Part shown: positions 18,208-26,756 of the stretch, piece by piece
How the letters are laid out: every line of letters starts with the position of its first letter
Numbering within the stretch: position 1 is the first letter of the stretch
Assembly (NCBI RefSeq): GCF_014641695.1
Contig: NZ_BMIF01000017.1
Span: 1-64,000 of the forward strand
DNA length: 64,000 nucleotides
Origin: Nitratireductor aestuarii
Lineage (GTDB): Bacteria; Pseudomonadota; Alphaproteobacteria; Rhizobiales; Rhizobiaceae
Direction of reading: 5' to 3'
Made by a program: the position numbers and the translations under genes
Notes under the pieces: model-generated
The model's input: only the letters and a program-made list of their open reading frames with translations
Databases searched by the model: none
Told to the model about the DNA's origin: nothing

Positions 18208-19446
18208 CTACTCAGCCGGTACAGGCGCTGCGCGGTCGACCGGTCGCTCCTGGATCGGCCAGTGGACGATCGCGGCAAAGACGCCAAGCGCAACACCCAG
18301 CCACCACACCGGATCGTAGGATCCGAACTTGTCGTACAGATAGCCACCAAGCCAGACGCCCAGGAACGAGCCGACCTGGTGCGAGAAGAAGACGATGCCG
18401 CCCAGCATGCCGAGGTACTTCGTGCCGAACATGATCGCGACCAGCGCGTTCGTCGGCGGTACGGTGGAGAGCCAGAGAAGACCCATGACGATCGAGAAGA
18501 TCACCACGGAGGTCGGCGTCTGCGGCAGGAGCAGGAAGGCTGTCACTGCCACGGAACGCGCCAGATAGATGATCGCAAGGAAGATCGGCTTGGAATAGTA
18601 CTGGCTGATGGCGCCCGAGGCGAGCGAGCCGATGACGTTGAAGAAGCCGATGGCAGCAAGACCGATCACGGCATAGCGGGCGTCAATTCCGATGTCGCCG
18701 AGGTAGGCGGGGAAGTGGGCGGTGATAAAGGCCACCTGGAAACCGCAGACGAAGAAGCCGGATACCAGCAGGTTGAAGCTGCGGTGACCGAAGGCTTCCT
18801 GCAAGGCCTGCCCGAAGGTCTGCTCGAAGTGCACCTGCTGGCGACCGGACTTCGAGTTGCCTGCAAGGGGGATGGCCAGAAGCGGGATGAAGAGCATGGC
18901 GATACCCATCCACACCAGCGTGTCCGACCAGCCGAGTGAGTCGATCATGCCCTGGGTGATCGGCGCAAACAGGAACATGCCAGCCGATCCCGCGGCCGTG
19001 CCTATGCCGAAGACGACGCTGCGCTTTTCTGCCGGCACATGGCGGGCGAAAGCCGAGAGTATGATGCCGAAGGAGCCTGCTGCCACGCCGAGGCCCACGA
19101 GCACACCTCCGGATATATGCAGGAATATCGGCGCAGGCGCCCAGGCCATCATGAGCAGGCCGGTGGCGTAAATAATGCCCGAGAGGGCCAGAACACGCCA
19201 GCTTCCGAACCGGTCAGCAATCGCGCCGAAGAATGGCTGTCCTAAGCCCCAGCAGAGATTCTGGAACGCCATGGCGAGGCCAAAGGTGGTTCGGTCCCAG
19301 CCTTTTTCCTGCAGCATGGGAAGCTGGAAGAGCCCCATCGCAGAACGAGGACCGAAGGACATCGCCGCAATGAGGCAGCCGCTGATGATGATCAGCCAGG
19401 GAAAGGACGATGCCGAAGTGTGCCTGGAGGCGTGGGTATTGGCCAT
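18208..19446 (-). CDS. Major facilitator superfamily transporter
   Basis: A 412-residue inner-membrane carrier with about 12 predicted helices in two halves. The helix 2-3 loop GAIADRFGSWRVLALSG matches the MFS signature. The start at 19446 (MANTHASRH) has GGAG upstream and avoids 27 polar residues of the longer frame. Substrate cannot be told: the sequence resembles the broad oxalate/formate- and cyanate-type carrier groups, which are poor guides to specificity. It is transcribed alone, divergent from the GNAT gene and convergent with recO. Confidence 0.88.
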   Translation of the reverse strand: MANTHASRHTSASSFPWLIIISGCLIAAMSFGPRSAMGLFQLPMLQEKGWDRTTFGLAMAFQNLCWGLGQPFFGAIADRFGSWRVLALSGIIYATGLLMMAWAPAPIFLHISGGVLVGLGVAAGSFGIILSAFARHVPAEKRSVVFGIGTAAGSAGMFLFAPITQGMIDSLGWSDTLVWMGIAMLFIPLLAIPLAGNSKSGRQQVHFEQTFGQALQEAFGHRSFNLLVSGFFVCGFQVAFITAHFPAYLGDIGIDARYAVIGLAAIGFFNVIGSLASGAISQYYSKPIFLAIIYLARSVAVTAFLLLPQTPTSVVIFSIVMGLLWLSTVPPTNALVAIMFGTKYLGMLGGIVFFSHQVGSFLGVWLGGYLYDKFGSYDPVWWLGVALGVFAAIVHWPIQERPVDRAAPVPAE

Positions 19447-19735
19447 GGGAGAAACCTTTGTCAGATGGCAATACCATAGCCGACGATTATCATTATTGAA
19501 ATGACTGGAAGGCGGCGGAAGCTTCAAATGTATTGATAGTAATCATCATGGAATTTCTGCGTTTGTTCCTCCCCGAGCAGTTGCCGCTTTCCTGCTGTTC
19601 CGCCGCAATTCCGCCTCTATCAGAACGAGACTCAAGCTATTGGGAGGAGGGGCTTTTCGTGATGCCAATCGGTATGTCCACAGAGTTGCAGTGCGGTCCT
19701 GATCGCCGTCGTCAGCGGGCGGATACGATCACCCG

Positions 19736-20194
19736 ATGAGCGTCAGCATTCGGCGTGCGCGCAGGCAAGATATCGACACGCTGCTCTCTATCGAGTCTGC
19801 CGCCTTCACGGGTGATCGCCTCTCCCGCCGTTCGTTTCATCGCCATGTCGAAAGTGAGACCGCATCATTGCTGGTTGCTGAGGCAGGGGGCCAGATTGCA
19901 GGCTATGCATTGCTCTTCCACCGCCGTGGTGGACGGAGCGCAAGGCTCTATTCCATCGCCGTCTCCGAGCCCTTCAAGGCCAGGGGGATCGGGCGCGCGC
20001 TGCTGGAGGCGACGGAAGCGCAAGCTCGCGCACTCGGGCGTTCCCTGCTGACGCTCGAGGTCCGGGAGGACAATGGCCGCGCCGCCGAACTCTACCGGAA
20101 GGCCGGTTACGCAGGCGCAGAAAAGATAGCCAACTACTATGAGGACGGCGCGCCGGCACTGAGGCTGCGGAAGTCTCTGGAGAGCAAGTCATGA
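19736..20194 (+). CDS. GNAT-family N-acetyltransferase (RimI-like)
   Basis: A 152-residue acyl-CoA N-acyltransferase. The acetyl-CoA pyrophosphate loop is seen as ARGIGRALLEA after the strand ARLYSIAVSEPF, and the C-terminal motif VREDNGRAAELYRKAGY resembles that of RimI-type protein N-terminal acetyltransferases. Its stop overlaps the start of the ATP-grasp gene by ATGA, so the two proteins are made together and probably act in one pathway. The ribosomal S18 acetylase role of RimI is not implied; family membership is clear, substrate unknown. Confidence 0.88.
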   Translation: MSVSIRRARRQDIDTLLSIESAAFTGDRLSRRSFHRHVESETASLLVAEAGGQIAGYALLFHRRGGRSARLYSIAVSEPFKARGIGRALLEATEAQARALGRSLLTLEVREDNGRAAELYRKAGYAGAEKIANYYEDGAPALRLRKSLESKS

Positions 20195-21651
20195 CGTGGG
20201 TCATTCTGACGGGGAGGCAGGGTGACCTCGACCAGGCGGCAACACCGCACAAGATCATCACGAGCCGAGAATACCTCGCGCATCCGGCGCTGTTTCGGTC
20301 GCAGCAGCCGAAGATCATCAACCTCTCGAACAACTATGCCTACCAGAGCCGGGGCTATTACGCTTCGCTGCTCGCAAGCTCGCGCGCTCACCGCGTCATT
20401 CCTTCGGTCGAGACGATGATCGAACTGTCGGAGCGCAAGCTCTACGAGAATGCGCTGCCGGAGCTTGAACTCGCGCTCAACCGCTGCCGGAAGGATCTCG
20501 GTGGAACGATTCCTTCGCGTGTGACCATTTTCTTTGGCCTCGGGCCCGACAAGGCATGGGAGCGGTTCGCCCGGCTGCTCTTCGACTGGTTCAGGGCGCC
20601 AGCCCTGGAAGTGCAGATCGATGAAGGCGAATGGGCGAGTATCCGCAAGATCGGTTTTCTGCCGCTCGCACGCATCAAGGACGAGGAGCGCAAGCGCTTC
20701 CTTGCCGCGCTGGAGACTTACACCAGCCGTCAATGGCGGGAGGGGAAGACGCGCACGCCGTCGCGCTATACCTTCGCAACGCTGATCGATCCGAAGGAGG
20801 AGCTACCGCCGTCTACCGTCGCCTCACTGCGGCACTGGTCGCGCATTGCCGAACGGATGGGCGTCGAAGTAGAGCCGATCACCAAGAAGGACCTGCCGAA
20901 GCTAGCCAATTACGATGCACTCTTCATCCGCGAGACGACGTCCATCTCCAACCATACCTACCGCTTTGCCCGCCGAGCCCAACAGGAGGGTATGCCGGTG
21001 ATCGACGATCCGCTGTCGATGATCCGCTGCACCAATAAGGTGTACCTCAATGAACTGATGCTGGCGAAGCAGATCCAGGTCCCGCCTACAATCATCATTG
21101 CCGGGCGAGGAGACCTTGAGGCGGCCGCCCAGACGCTCGGTTTCCCGCTCGTGCTGAAGATCCCGGACGGTGCGTTCTCGCGCGGCGTCAAGAAGGCGGA
21201 GAACATGGACGAGCTGCAGACGCTCGCGGGCAAGTGGCTGGAGGACTCTGACCTGTTGATCGCGCAGAAGTTCCTGCCGACCACGTTCGACTGGCGGATC
21301 GGCGTGCTCGGCGGCGAGCCGCTCTTCTCAGTCCAGTACCTGATGGCCCGCCGGCACTGGCAGATCGTCAACCACGACCGGCGCGGCAGGCCGGTAGAGG
21401 GCGGCTTCCGCAGCTTCAAACTATCCGAGACCCCGCCCAACGTGCTCAATGTTGCCGTGCGGGCGGCACGCTGCATTGGCGACGGCTTCTATGGCGTCGA
21501 CATCAAGGAAACGCCGGAGGGCATCTACGTGATCGAGGTGAATGACAATCCAAACCTAAATCACGGATGCGAGGATGTGGGCGAGAAGGATGAGGTCTGG
21601 GTGCGCCTCACCCAATGGTTCATCGACAAGCTGGAAAGGCAGCGCAGATAG
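20191..21651 (+). CDS. RimK-family ATP-grasp ligase with RLAN domain
   Basis: A 486-residue predicted amino-acid or peptide ligase. Residues 1-200 form the RimK-like N-terminal (RLAN) region, with LSNNYAYQSRGYYASLLAS. An ATP-grasp domain occupies about 230-480: CTNKVYLNELM, VLKIPDGAFSRGVKKAE (ATP lysine and glycine loop), AQKFLPTTFDWRIGVLGG, and the metal-binding end GVDIKETPEG followed by VIEVNDNPNLNHG. The family forms amide bonds via acyl phosphates. Published comparative work links RLAN ligases with acetyltransferase and peptidase genes in unknown metabolite or peptide-modifying systems; the overlapping GNAT gene fits this. The substrate is unknown. Confidence 0.88.
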   Translation: MTWVILTGRQGDLDQAATPHKIITSREYLAHPALFRSQQPKIINLSNNYAYQSRGYYASLLASSRAHRVIPSVETMIELSERKLYENALPELELALNRCRKDLGGTIPSRVTIFFGLGPDKAWERFARLLFDWFRAPALEVQIDEGEWASIRKIGFLPLARIKDEERKRFLAALETYTSRQWREGKTRTPSRYTFATLIDPKEELPPSTVASLRHWSRIAERMGVEVEPITKKDLPKLANYDALFIRETTSISNHTYRFARRAQQEGMPVIDDPLSMIRCTNKVYLNELMLAKQIQVPPTIIIAGRGDLEAAAQTLGFPLVLKIPDGAFSRGVKKAENMDELQTLAGKWLEDSDLLIAQKFLPTTFDWRIGVLGGEPLFSVQYLMARRHWQIVNHDRRGRPVEGGFRSFKLSETPPNVLNVAVRAARCIGDGFYGVDIKETPEGIYVIEVNDNPNLNHGCEDVGEKDEVWVRLTQWFIDKLERQRR

Positions 21652-21652
21652 T

Positions 21653-22279
21653 TCAGCCTGTGGCGCGCAAATCCGCTATGAGCGTTTCAATGCCGTGGAA
21701 GCAGTCCATGAAGCAGGCCTGAGCCTGTACCGTGGGCAGGGGTGAGAGATCCAGATCATCGGCATGGATGCCGCGCGGCCTTCCGAAGAACTTGGCTGCT
21801 TCCTTCTCGTCAAATCCGGCAAGTCGCGTCGCCTCGAAATAGGCGCTCACACGGTCGGCCCGTTTGATCTCCTTCTTGAGCGCAGCGGGCAGCTCCACCG
21901 GCAGGGCGAAGCGAAGGTGCACAGCGTTCTGGAGCCGCTTTTCGACCAGCTTGTAGTCGTCTCCGAGTGCAGCCTTGAAGGGGGAGATCATGTCGCCGAT
22001 CACGTACTCAGGCGCGTCATGGAGAAGGGCGGCCATTTGCTGGCGCGCTGTCGCCTCGGGGTTCAGCTTGCGGAAGATCTCGCAGACCAGAACCGAATGC
22101 TGGGCGACAGAGAAGGCGTGGTCACCGACCGTCTGTCCGTTCCAGCGGGCCACACGTGCAAGTCCATGGGCGATGTCGGCGATCTCTACATCGAGCGGCG
22201 AGGGGTCGAGGAGATCGAGCCTGCGACCGGAAAGCATCCGCTGCCAGGCGCGCGCCGGTTTGCCATTGGTCTCCGACAT
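21653..22279 (-). CDS. HD-domain hydrolase (YfbR-like)
   Basis: A 208-residue metal-dependent phosphohydrolase. The metal ligands are visible as a histidine in VGDHAFSVAQHSVLV and the HD pair in ALLHDAPEYVIGD; a further Asp lies in KRADRVSAYFEA. This arrangement resembles YfbR-type 5'-deoxynucleotidases, but the substrate cannot be read from sequence. The ATG overlaps the ygfZ stop (ATGA), so it is the distal gene of a ygfZ operon. It ends 1 nt from the convergent ATP-grasp gene. Confidence 0.85.
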   Translation of the reverse strand: MSETNGKPARAWQRMLSGRRLDLLDPSPLDVEIADIAHGLARVARWNGQTVGDHAFSVAQHSVLVCEIFRKLNPEATARQQMAALLHDAPEYVIGDMISPFKAALGDDYKLVEKRLQNAVHLRFALPVELPAALKKEIKRADRVSAYFEATRLAGFDEKEAAKFFGRPRGIHADDLDLSPLPTVQAQACFMDCFHGIETLIADLRATG

Positions 22280-23187
22280 CAGTGATTGCCCGCTTCGCTG
22301 ACAGCACCTTCGAGGGAGAATTTCGCATAGGCTGGAAGCCGGAAGGAGAGTTCCGTTTCCCCAGCGAGAACCGGAATACCAGAGGCCTGCGCTTCCGCCA
22401 CCCGGTCGATGCGCACGATGGCGAGAGCCTGGTTGCCGCTGACGGTGCCGAGTTGGCCGACGGGCTTACCGTCGGCAACGATGTCACGCTCATCCGCCGA
22501 TAAGGGAGCAGCAGCTTCCACGATCACCAGCCGACGACGGGCGGTGCCGCGATGATGCATCCGCGAGACGACCTCTTGGCCGACATAGCAACCTTTTCGT
22601 AACCCTGTTCCGCCATTCTGGTCGAACAGGATGTCGTGCGGAAAGGCGTCAGACAGGTCGTAGTCCAGCCCGCTTTCCGGTACGCCATGCTCAATGCGCA
22701 GGCGGTGCCATTCGGCGAGGACCTGCTCGTTTTCGGCAGCCGGGCCGTAGATACGGAAGACGGAAACTTCGTCCGGGAATCGACGGTCAGCGAGCTTTGC
22801 TGAATCAGTTTCTGAGGAAGCTGAATCAATCTCTCCGGTCGTTGAATCAACGTCTGAAGTTGATGAATCATTTTGCCAGCAGGCAGACACAAGCTCCTGA
22901 TCAGCAAGAGAGAAATTGACCTTGGCGCGGACGCGCAGGAAGGTCAGGCGCTTGAGAAACTCCTCGGCAATATCCTTGCGGCAGTCGAGCCGGAAGGCGT
23001 CGGGACCAGCGCGCGAAATCACGAAATCGAAGAGTACCTTGCCCTGCGGTGTGAGTAGTGCGCCCGGTCGAACCTCACCTTCGGCGAGCTGCGTCAGGTC
23101 CGGCGTCAGCACATTCTGCAGAAGGCTTTCCGCGTCCGGACCCTCGGCACGAATGACGGCCCGGTCGGCAAGATGAACAAGCGCCAT
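22279..23187 (-). CDS. ygfZ: YgfZ/GcvT-family folate-binding protein with tandem-repeat insertion
   Basis: A 302-residue protein of the YgfZ/IBA57 family, which helps assemble or repair certain Fe-S enzymes with the aid of tetrahydrofolate. The diagnostic motif KGCYVGQEVVSRMHHRG is intact with its conserved Cys. Between the N-terminal part (ending near WQND) and DRRFPDEVSVFRIYGP lies a low-complexity Ser/Asp/Thr-rich segment made of four heptads, each starting Asp-Ser, from an exact 21-bp tandem repeat. The insertion lies between conserved blocks and probably forms a surface loop. Confidence 0.92.
   Translation of the reverse strand: MALVHLADRAVIRAEGPDAESLLQNVLTPDLTQLAEGEVRPGALLTPQGKVLFDFVISRAGPDAFRLDCRKDIAEEFLKRLTFLRVRAKVNFSLADQELVSACWQNDSSTSDVDSTTGEIDSASSETDSAKLADRRFPDEVSVFRIYGPAAENEQVLAEWHRLRIEHGVPESGLDYDLSDAFPHDILFDQNGGTGLRKGCYVGQEVVSRMHHRGTARRRLVIVEAAAPLSADERDIVADGKPVGQLGTVSGNQALAIVRIDRVAEAQASGIPVLAGETELSFRLPAYAKFSLEGAVSEAGNH
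22801..22870 (-). repeat. Four-copy 21-bp tandem repeat inside ygfZ
   Basis: TGAATCA (plus strand) recurs at 22801, 22822, 22843 and 22864, exactly 21 bp apart. On the coding strand each unit gives a seven-residue repeat starting with Asp-Ser. Units differ outside the core, so the array is old or under selection. The length keeps the frame, so copy-number changes would be tolerated. Confidence 0.85.
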
Positions 23188-23309
23188 GAATATTTCTCCA
23201 GATCTGGGACAGCTCTTCGACGTGCGCTGCGGCTGCAGGCCCGTAGGTAAGACGCTTTACAGAGTCGGACAAGAGCGAGACGAGGGACACACCCCGACGC
23301 TTGGGCTAC

Positions 23310-24005
23310 TCAGTCACCGGCGACGAAGAACACCCATTCGCCTTCAGGCGAGATGCCGACGCGGAAGAAATTGTAGGCGCCGAACTCCTCCATGCCCTCG
23401 TAGTCGCCGGCAGTGACGAGCGTCATGAGCTCGACCATCTGCTCTGGCGTCAGCTTCTGTAGCGGCATGGCAGCGAAGTACGGCCAGACATAGAGCTCCT
23501 CATCGGTACCCTGGGCCACCTGCACGAATGGAGCTTCCAGGAGCTCGAGCAGGATCGCCATGATCTCATAGCCCTTCGCGTCACCGGACATGCTGCGCAG
23601 GAAATCGACCTGATCCTCAGGCTGGTCCGCGAAGGAGAGCTGGGTGCCGTTTTCGGGCGAGCCGAGCAGGGGGCGGAAGCGATTGATGTCGCCGCTCCTG
23701 GCCGCTTCCATGATGAGCCGACGCATGCGCTGCACAGGTTCCGGCAGGATGGCCGTGTCGCGCAGGATCGGCGGTGGCGTGGCATCCTCATCCGCACTGG
23801 CGGCGGGCGCATCGTCATCCGTGTCTGTTGTAGTTACGCCAGGCGTCATGGAGTCGAGCGGAATACGCTGCACCTTCTCCTGGATCACCTTCTCCTCACC
23901 GTCGTCGACGACATCCTTCGGGAGCGAAAGCGCAGGCGTGGCGGCAGCCGCTACCGTCAGCAAAAGAACGGCCGCAAGCGGAAAAGTGGCAGATCGTTTG
24001 GACAT
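23310..24005 (-). CDS. Exported protein of unknown function
   Basis: A 231-residue protein with a signal peptide (FPLAAVLLLTVAAAATPALS), an acidic low-complexity stretch around residues 60-80 and a folded C-terminal part containing FLRSMSGDAKGYEIMAILLE and PEGEWVFFVAGD. I recognise no named domain; similar sequences occur in rhizobia as conserved hypothetical periplasmic proteins. The ATG at 24005 is chosen because it begins the signal peptide; the longer frame from 24107 has an Arg/Pro-rich front. It lies among small minus-strand genes of equally unknown role. Confidence 0.78.
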   Translation of the reverse strand: MSKRSATFPLAAVLLLTVAAAATPALSLPKDVVDDGEEKVIQEKVQRIPLDSMTPGVTTTDTDDDAPAASADEDATPPPILRDTAILPEPVQRMRRLIMEAARSGDINRFRPLLGSPENGTQLSFADQPEDQVDFLRSMSGDAKGYEIMAILLELLEAPFVQVAQGTDEELYVWPYFAAMPLQKLTPEQMVELMTLVTAGDYEGMEEFGAYNFFRVGISPEGEWVFFVAGD

Positions 24006-24063
24006 CGGAGCAGGTCGCCTTCTGGTATGATTCCCGGAAACTATACCAGCAGCGGCACGAGGC

Positions 24064-24321
24064 TCAATGATGTGTGCGCGCGTCGAGGAATTCGCCGGAC
24101 ACGACACGGTCGCGCAGTTCGTCGAGAAGCATCAGAAGCTCCTCTTCGTCGTGTGTCTTGCCGAGCTCGCGGAGCGCGGTCGAGAAGGCTGATTCGGCCA
24201 TGATCTCGGGTTCGATGCCGGCGAGCTGGGCTTCGGCCCATGCCTCGTTCTGATACTCGGCGGAGCTCAGGCGCATGTCTTCTTCAATCTTTGCACGCAG
24301 ATCAGCTACCGTTACGAACAT
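24064..24321 (-). CDS. Small acidic protein of unknown function
   Basis: An 85-residue, strongly acidic and probably helical protein (LRAKIEEDMRLSSAEYQNEA, then DEEELLMLLDELRDRVV). The ATG at 24321 has GAAGGA eight bases upstream, a good ribosome binding site; the longer frame from 24459 is rejected. No signal peptide or membrane segment. It lies between an exported unknown and the TIGR02301 gene, all on the minus strand. No function is proposed. Confidence 0.7.
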   Translation of the reverse strand: MFVTVADLRAKIEEDMRLSSAEYQNEAWAEAQLAGIEPEIMAESAFSTALRELGKTHDEEELLMLLDELRDRVVSGEFLDARTHH

Positions 24322-24436
24322 CGTTATCATCCTTCGCATTGCACGAGTGGCTTGAACTCGATCCGCAAACCTTATCACGTGAAATGCGGCCCCGCTGAGA
24401 CCAACCACTTTGTGGTTAAGCGACGGTAAACAAAGA

Positions 24437-24820
24437 TCAATATCCGTAGCGATCGACAATGCCGGTCGACAGCTGTTCGCCCTCTTTCATGTAGAGTTCG
24501 ATGGCCATGACAGCCGATTTCGTGCAGGTCTTGTAGACGGAAGCAAAGGCGCTGTAGCCGTGGTTGAAGCTGGAGACGAGGCGCGCCCGCCGTTCAGGAT
24601 CGGGCTTCTCGGCATCCAGCAGGGCTTCCATGCGCTCCCGCCATTGCCCATCCTTCTCCCCGCAAAGCGGGCGCAAGTAGTGGAGCGAGCCCAACACTTC
24701 GGCCAGCCGCAGCAGCTGGCGGTCATAGGCCATCTCGGCGGCCACGGCTGTCCTTCCGCCCAAGGGAGCAAGGAGAGCCAGAATCAGGAGTATGGATACC
24801 GTAAGGGACTTCGTCTTCAT
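24437..24820 (-). CDS. TIGR02301-family exported protein
   Basis: A 127-residue protein with a signal peptide (VSILLILALLAPLGGRTAVA). The mature part has YDRQLLRLAEVLGSLHYLRP, a Cys in LCGEKDGQWRERM and the pattern SSFNHGYSAFASVYKTCTKSA, which I recall from the TIGR02301 family, restricted to Rhizobiales and of unknown function. The two cysteines could form a disulfide in the periplasm. Its ATG overlaps the end of the upstream NUDIX gene (ATGA), so the two are cotranscribed. Confidence 0.82.
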   Translation of the reverse strand: MKTKSLTVSILLILALLAPLGGRTAVAAEMAYDRQLLRLAEVLGSLHYLRPLCGEKDGQWRERMEALLDAEKPDPERRARLVSSFNHGYSAFASVYKTCTKSAVMAIELYMKEGEQLSTGIVDRYGY

Positions 24821-25251
24821 TCGCTCATCTTGCCGCTATCCGGCGGAACAACAAGGGGGCTGGCGTTGTCGATCAGCCGCGTAGCAACCGACAACGTGCT
24901 GGGTGTGATCGGAAGAGCACGCATCTCGTCAAGGCTGTACCATCCCGCAGAGGCGGCGTCATCGCTCGCCTGCAAAGTGCCGGAGAGGCTTTCGGCCAGG
25001 AAGATCGCCAGTCGGTAGCGCTTGCCGTTATCCCCCTCCAGAGTCATCTGCTCGAGTGCAGTGAGGCGCGCTGCCGTCAGGTTCGTCTCCTCGTTAAGCT
25101 CGCGCATGGCTGCCTCCTCGTCCGTCTCGCCGCGCTCCACGCGTCCGCCCGGAAAGGCATAAAGGCCGGCGGACGGGGCACGGCCGCGCCTCACCAGCAG
25201 GAACCGGTCCCCGTCCAAAGCTACGATTGAAACTGCGTGGATATCGGCCAT
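24817..25251 (-). CDS. NUDIX hydrolase
   Basis: A 144-residue nucleoside-diphosphate-linked hydrolase. The complete Nudix box is seen: GGRVERGETDEEAAMREL followed by NEETNL, with the metal-binding Glu residues in place. The N-terminus AVSIVALDGDRFLLVRRGRAP and the overall length resemble ADP-ribose pyrophosphatase-like members, but the substrate is not determined. The ATG at 25251 begins the first strand; the frame extends upstream to 25314 without family-like sequence. It overlaps the TIGR02301 gene by 4 nt and is divergent from the SRAP gene. Confidence 0.88.
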   Translation of the reverse strand: MADIHAVSIVALDGDRFLLVRRGRAPSAGLYAFPGGRVERGETDEEAAMRELNEETNLTAARLTALEQMTLEGDNGKRYRLAIFLAESLSGTLQASDDAASAGWYSLDEMRALPITPSTLSVATRLIDNASPLVVPPDSGKMSE

Positions 25252-25333
25252 AAATGATTGCGCCTGAAGACTTCGGTGCTCTAGCTTAGTGGAGACTGGC
25301 GCGCTGGCAAGCATTCAGGAGCGGATAAGAACA

Positions 25334-26086
25334 ATGTGCGGACGCTTCGCGTTGACGGGCAAGCCCGCAGAGGTAGAGCGCGTCTTCGGCCTCGCCGAGG
25401 GCGACGACTTTCCTCCTCGCTTCAACATCGCGCCGACGCAGCCGGTCATGATGGTCGTTCCCGCACCGCCGAGGGCTCAAGGCTCCAATCTGCCGCACCG
25501 GCAGGCGGTTCTGGTGCGCTGGGGGCTCATCCCTTCCTGGGCCAAGAACACGCAGGACGTGTCGCTGATGTTCAACGCCCGGTCTGAAAGTGCTGCGGTA
25601 AAGCCTTCATTCCGCACGGCAATGCGTCATCGCCGTACGCTCGTCCCGGCCTCAGGCTTCTACGAGTGGCGCAAGCTCAACGACGGGCGCACGCAGGCCT
25701 ATTGGCTGCGGCCACGCGATGGCGGTGTGATCGCCTTTGGCGGTTTGATGGAGAGCTGGTCGGAACCGGGCGGTTGCGAGATCGACACCGGCGCGATCCT
25801 CACGACGCGAGCGAGTGCCGATATCCGCGACATCCATGAACGGATGCCGGTCGTCATCCGGCCGGAGCATTTCGACCACTGGCTGAACTGCTGGACCAAT
25901 GAGCCACGTCACGTGGAGGAACTGCTGCAGCCGGTGGAGGAGGGCTTCTTCGAAGCCATCGCCGTTTCGGACCTCGTCAACAATGTCGCCAATACTTCTC
26001 CGGAGATCCAGGCGGAGGTGAAGGCGAAGGCTCCCCGCCGCAGCGAGAAAAAGGCTGAGGCCACCGCACAGCTTCAGCTCTTCTAA
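25334..26086 (+). CDS. SOS response-associated peptidase (SRAP, YedK/HMCES-like)
   Basis: A 250-residue protein that crosslinks covalently to abasic sites in single-stranded DNA through its N-terminal cysteine. MCGRFALTG gives Cys2 after Met removal; NARSESAAVKPSF, VPASGFYEW (catalytic Glu) and HERMPVVI (catalytic His) complete the active site. The ATG at 25334 is required because Cys2 must follow Met; the longer frame from 25289 is rejected. The C-terminus is basic and Ala-rich. No SOS box was recognised upstream. Confidence 0.95.
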   Translation: MCGRFALTGKPAEVERVFGLAEGDDFPPRFNIAPTQPVMMVVPAPPRAQGSNLPHRQAVLVRWGLIPSWAKNTQDVSLMFNARSESAAVKPSFRTAMRHRRTLVPASGFYEWRKLNDGRTQAYWLRPRDGGVIAFGGLMESWSEPGGCEIDTGAILTTRASADIRDIHERMPVVIRPEHFDHWLNCWTNEPRHVEELLQPVEEGFFEAIAVSDLVNNVANTSPEIQAEVKAKAPRRSEKKAEATAQLQLF

Positions 26087-26135
26087 GAGCCGACCAATCT
26101 GATGCAATCCAGAAATCTGATGCTATAGGCAGAGT

Positions 26136-26756
26136 ATGGACGTTTCACTCATCCCCGCATTCGCGGCGGGACTTTTCCTCGGCGCTTCATTGATCATCGC
26201 CATTGGGGCGCAGAATGCCTTCATTCTGCGGCAGGGGCTCATAGGCAGCCACGTCTTCGTGCTCTGCCTGATCTGCGCGCTATCCGATGCGCTTCTGATC
26301 GTCACCGGGGTGGCTGGTCTCGGCACCTTGATCAAGCAGTCGCCGGCGCTGATCACGGTGGTGACCGTCGCGGGTGCCGCGTTTCTCTACGGTTATGCGT
26401 TTCTCGCGCTGCGTCGCGCGCTGAAGCCGGAGGCGATGCAGGCTGCGCGGGAAGGCAAGAGGGATCTGCGAGCCGCCGTGCTCGCTTGTCTCGCCTTCAC
26501 TTTCCTGAACCCGCATGTCTATCTCGACACGGTGGTGCTCGTCGGCTCGCTCTCGGCGGCCTATGAGGGGGCTGCAAGATGGGCCTACGCGGTTGGCGCG
26601 ATGCTGGCCTCATTCATCTGGTTCTACAGCCTTGGCTATGGAGCGCGTCTGCTTCAGCCGCTGTTCGCCAATCCGATGGCATGGCGGGTGCTGGACAGTA
26701 TCATCGCGCTGGTCATGGCGGCTCTCGCTTCAGGACTCCTCGCGCGGCTCCTGTAG
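26136..26756 (+). CDS. LysE/ArgO-family amino-acid exporter
   Basis: A 206-residue inner-membrane protein with six predicted helices. The N-terminal pattern GLFLGASLIIAIGAQNAFILRQG and the mid-protein FTFLNPHVYLDT match LysE/ArgO exporters of basic amino acids. The hydrophilic loop between helices 3 and 4 (RALKPEAMQAAREGKRDLR) is typical. It starts 49 nt after the SRAP gene. Its last 27 nt overlap a short gene on the other strand. Export of Lys or Arg is the likely role, not proven. Confidence 0.9.
   Translation: MDVSLIPAFAAGLFLGASLIIAIGAQNAFILRQGLIGSHVFVLCLICALSDALLIVTGVAGLGTLIKQSPALITVVTVAGAAFLYGYAFLALRRALKPEAMQAAREGKRDLRAAVLACLAFTFLNPHVYLDTVVLVGSLSAAYEGAARWAYAVGAMLASFIWFYSLGYGARLLQPLFANPMAWRVLDSIIALVMAALASGLLARLL

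Noticed and set aside
19533-19739. 68-codon plus-strand ORF before the GNAT gene
   Set aside because: No family-like sequence, an odd composition and overlap with the GNAT start; the gap is better explained as a divergent promoter region.
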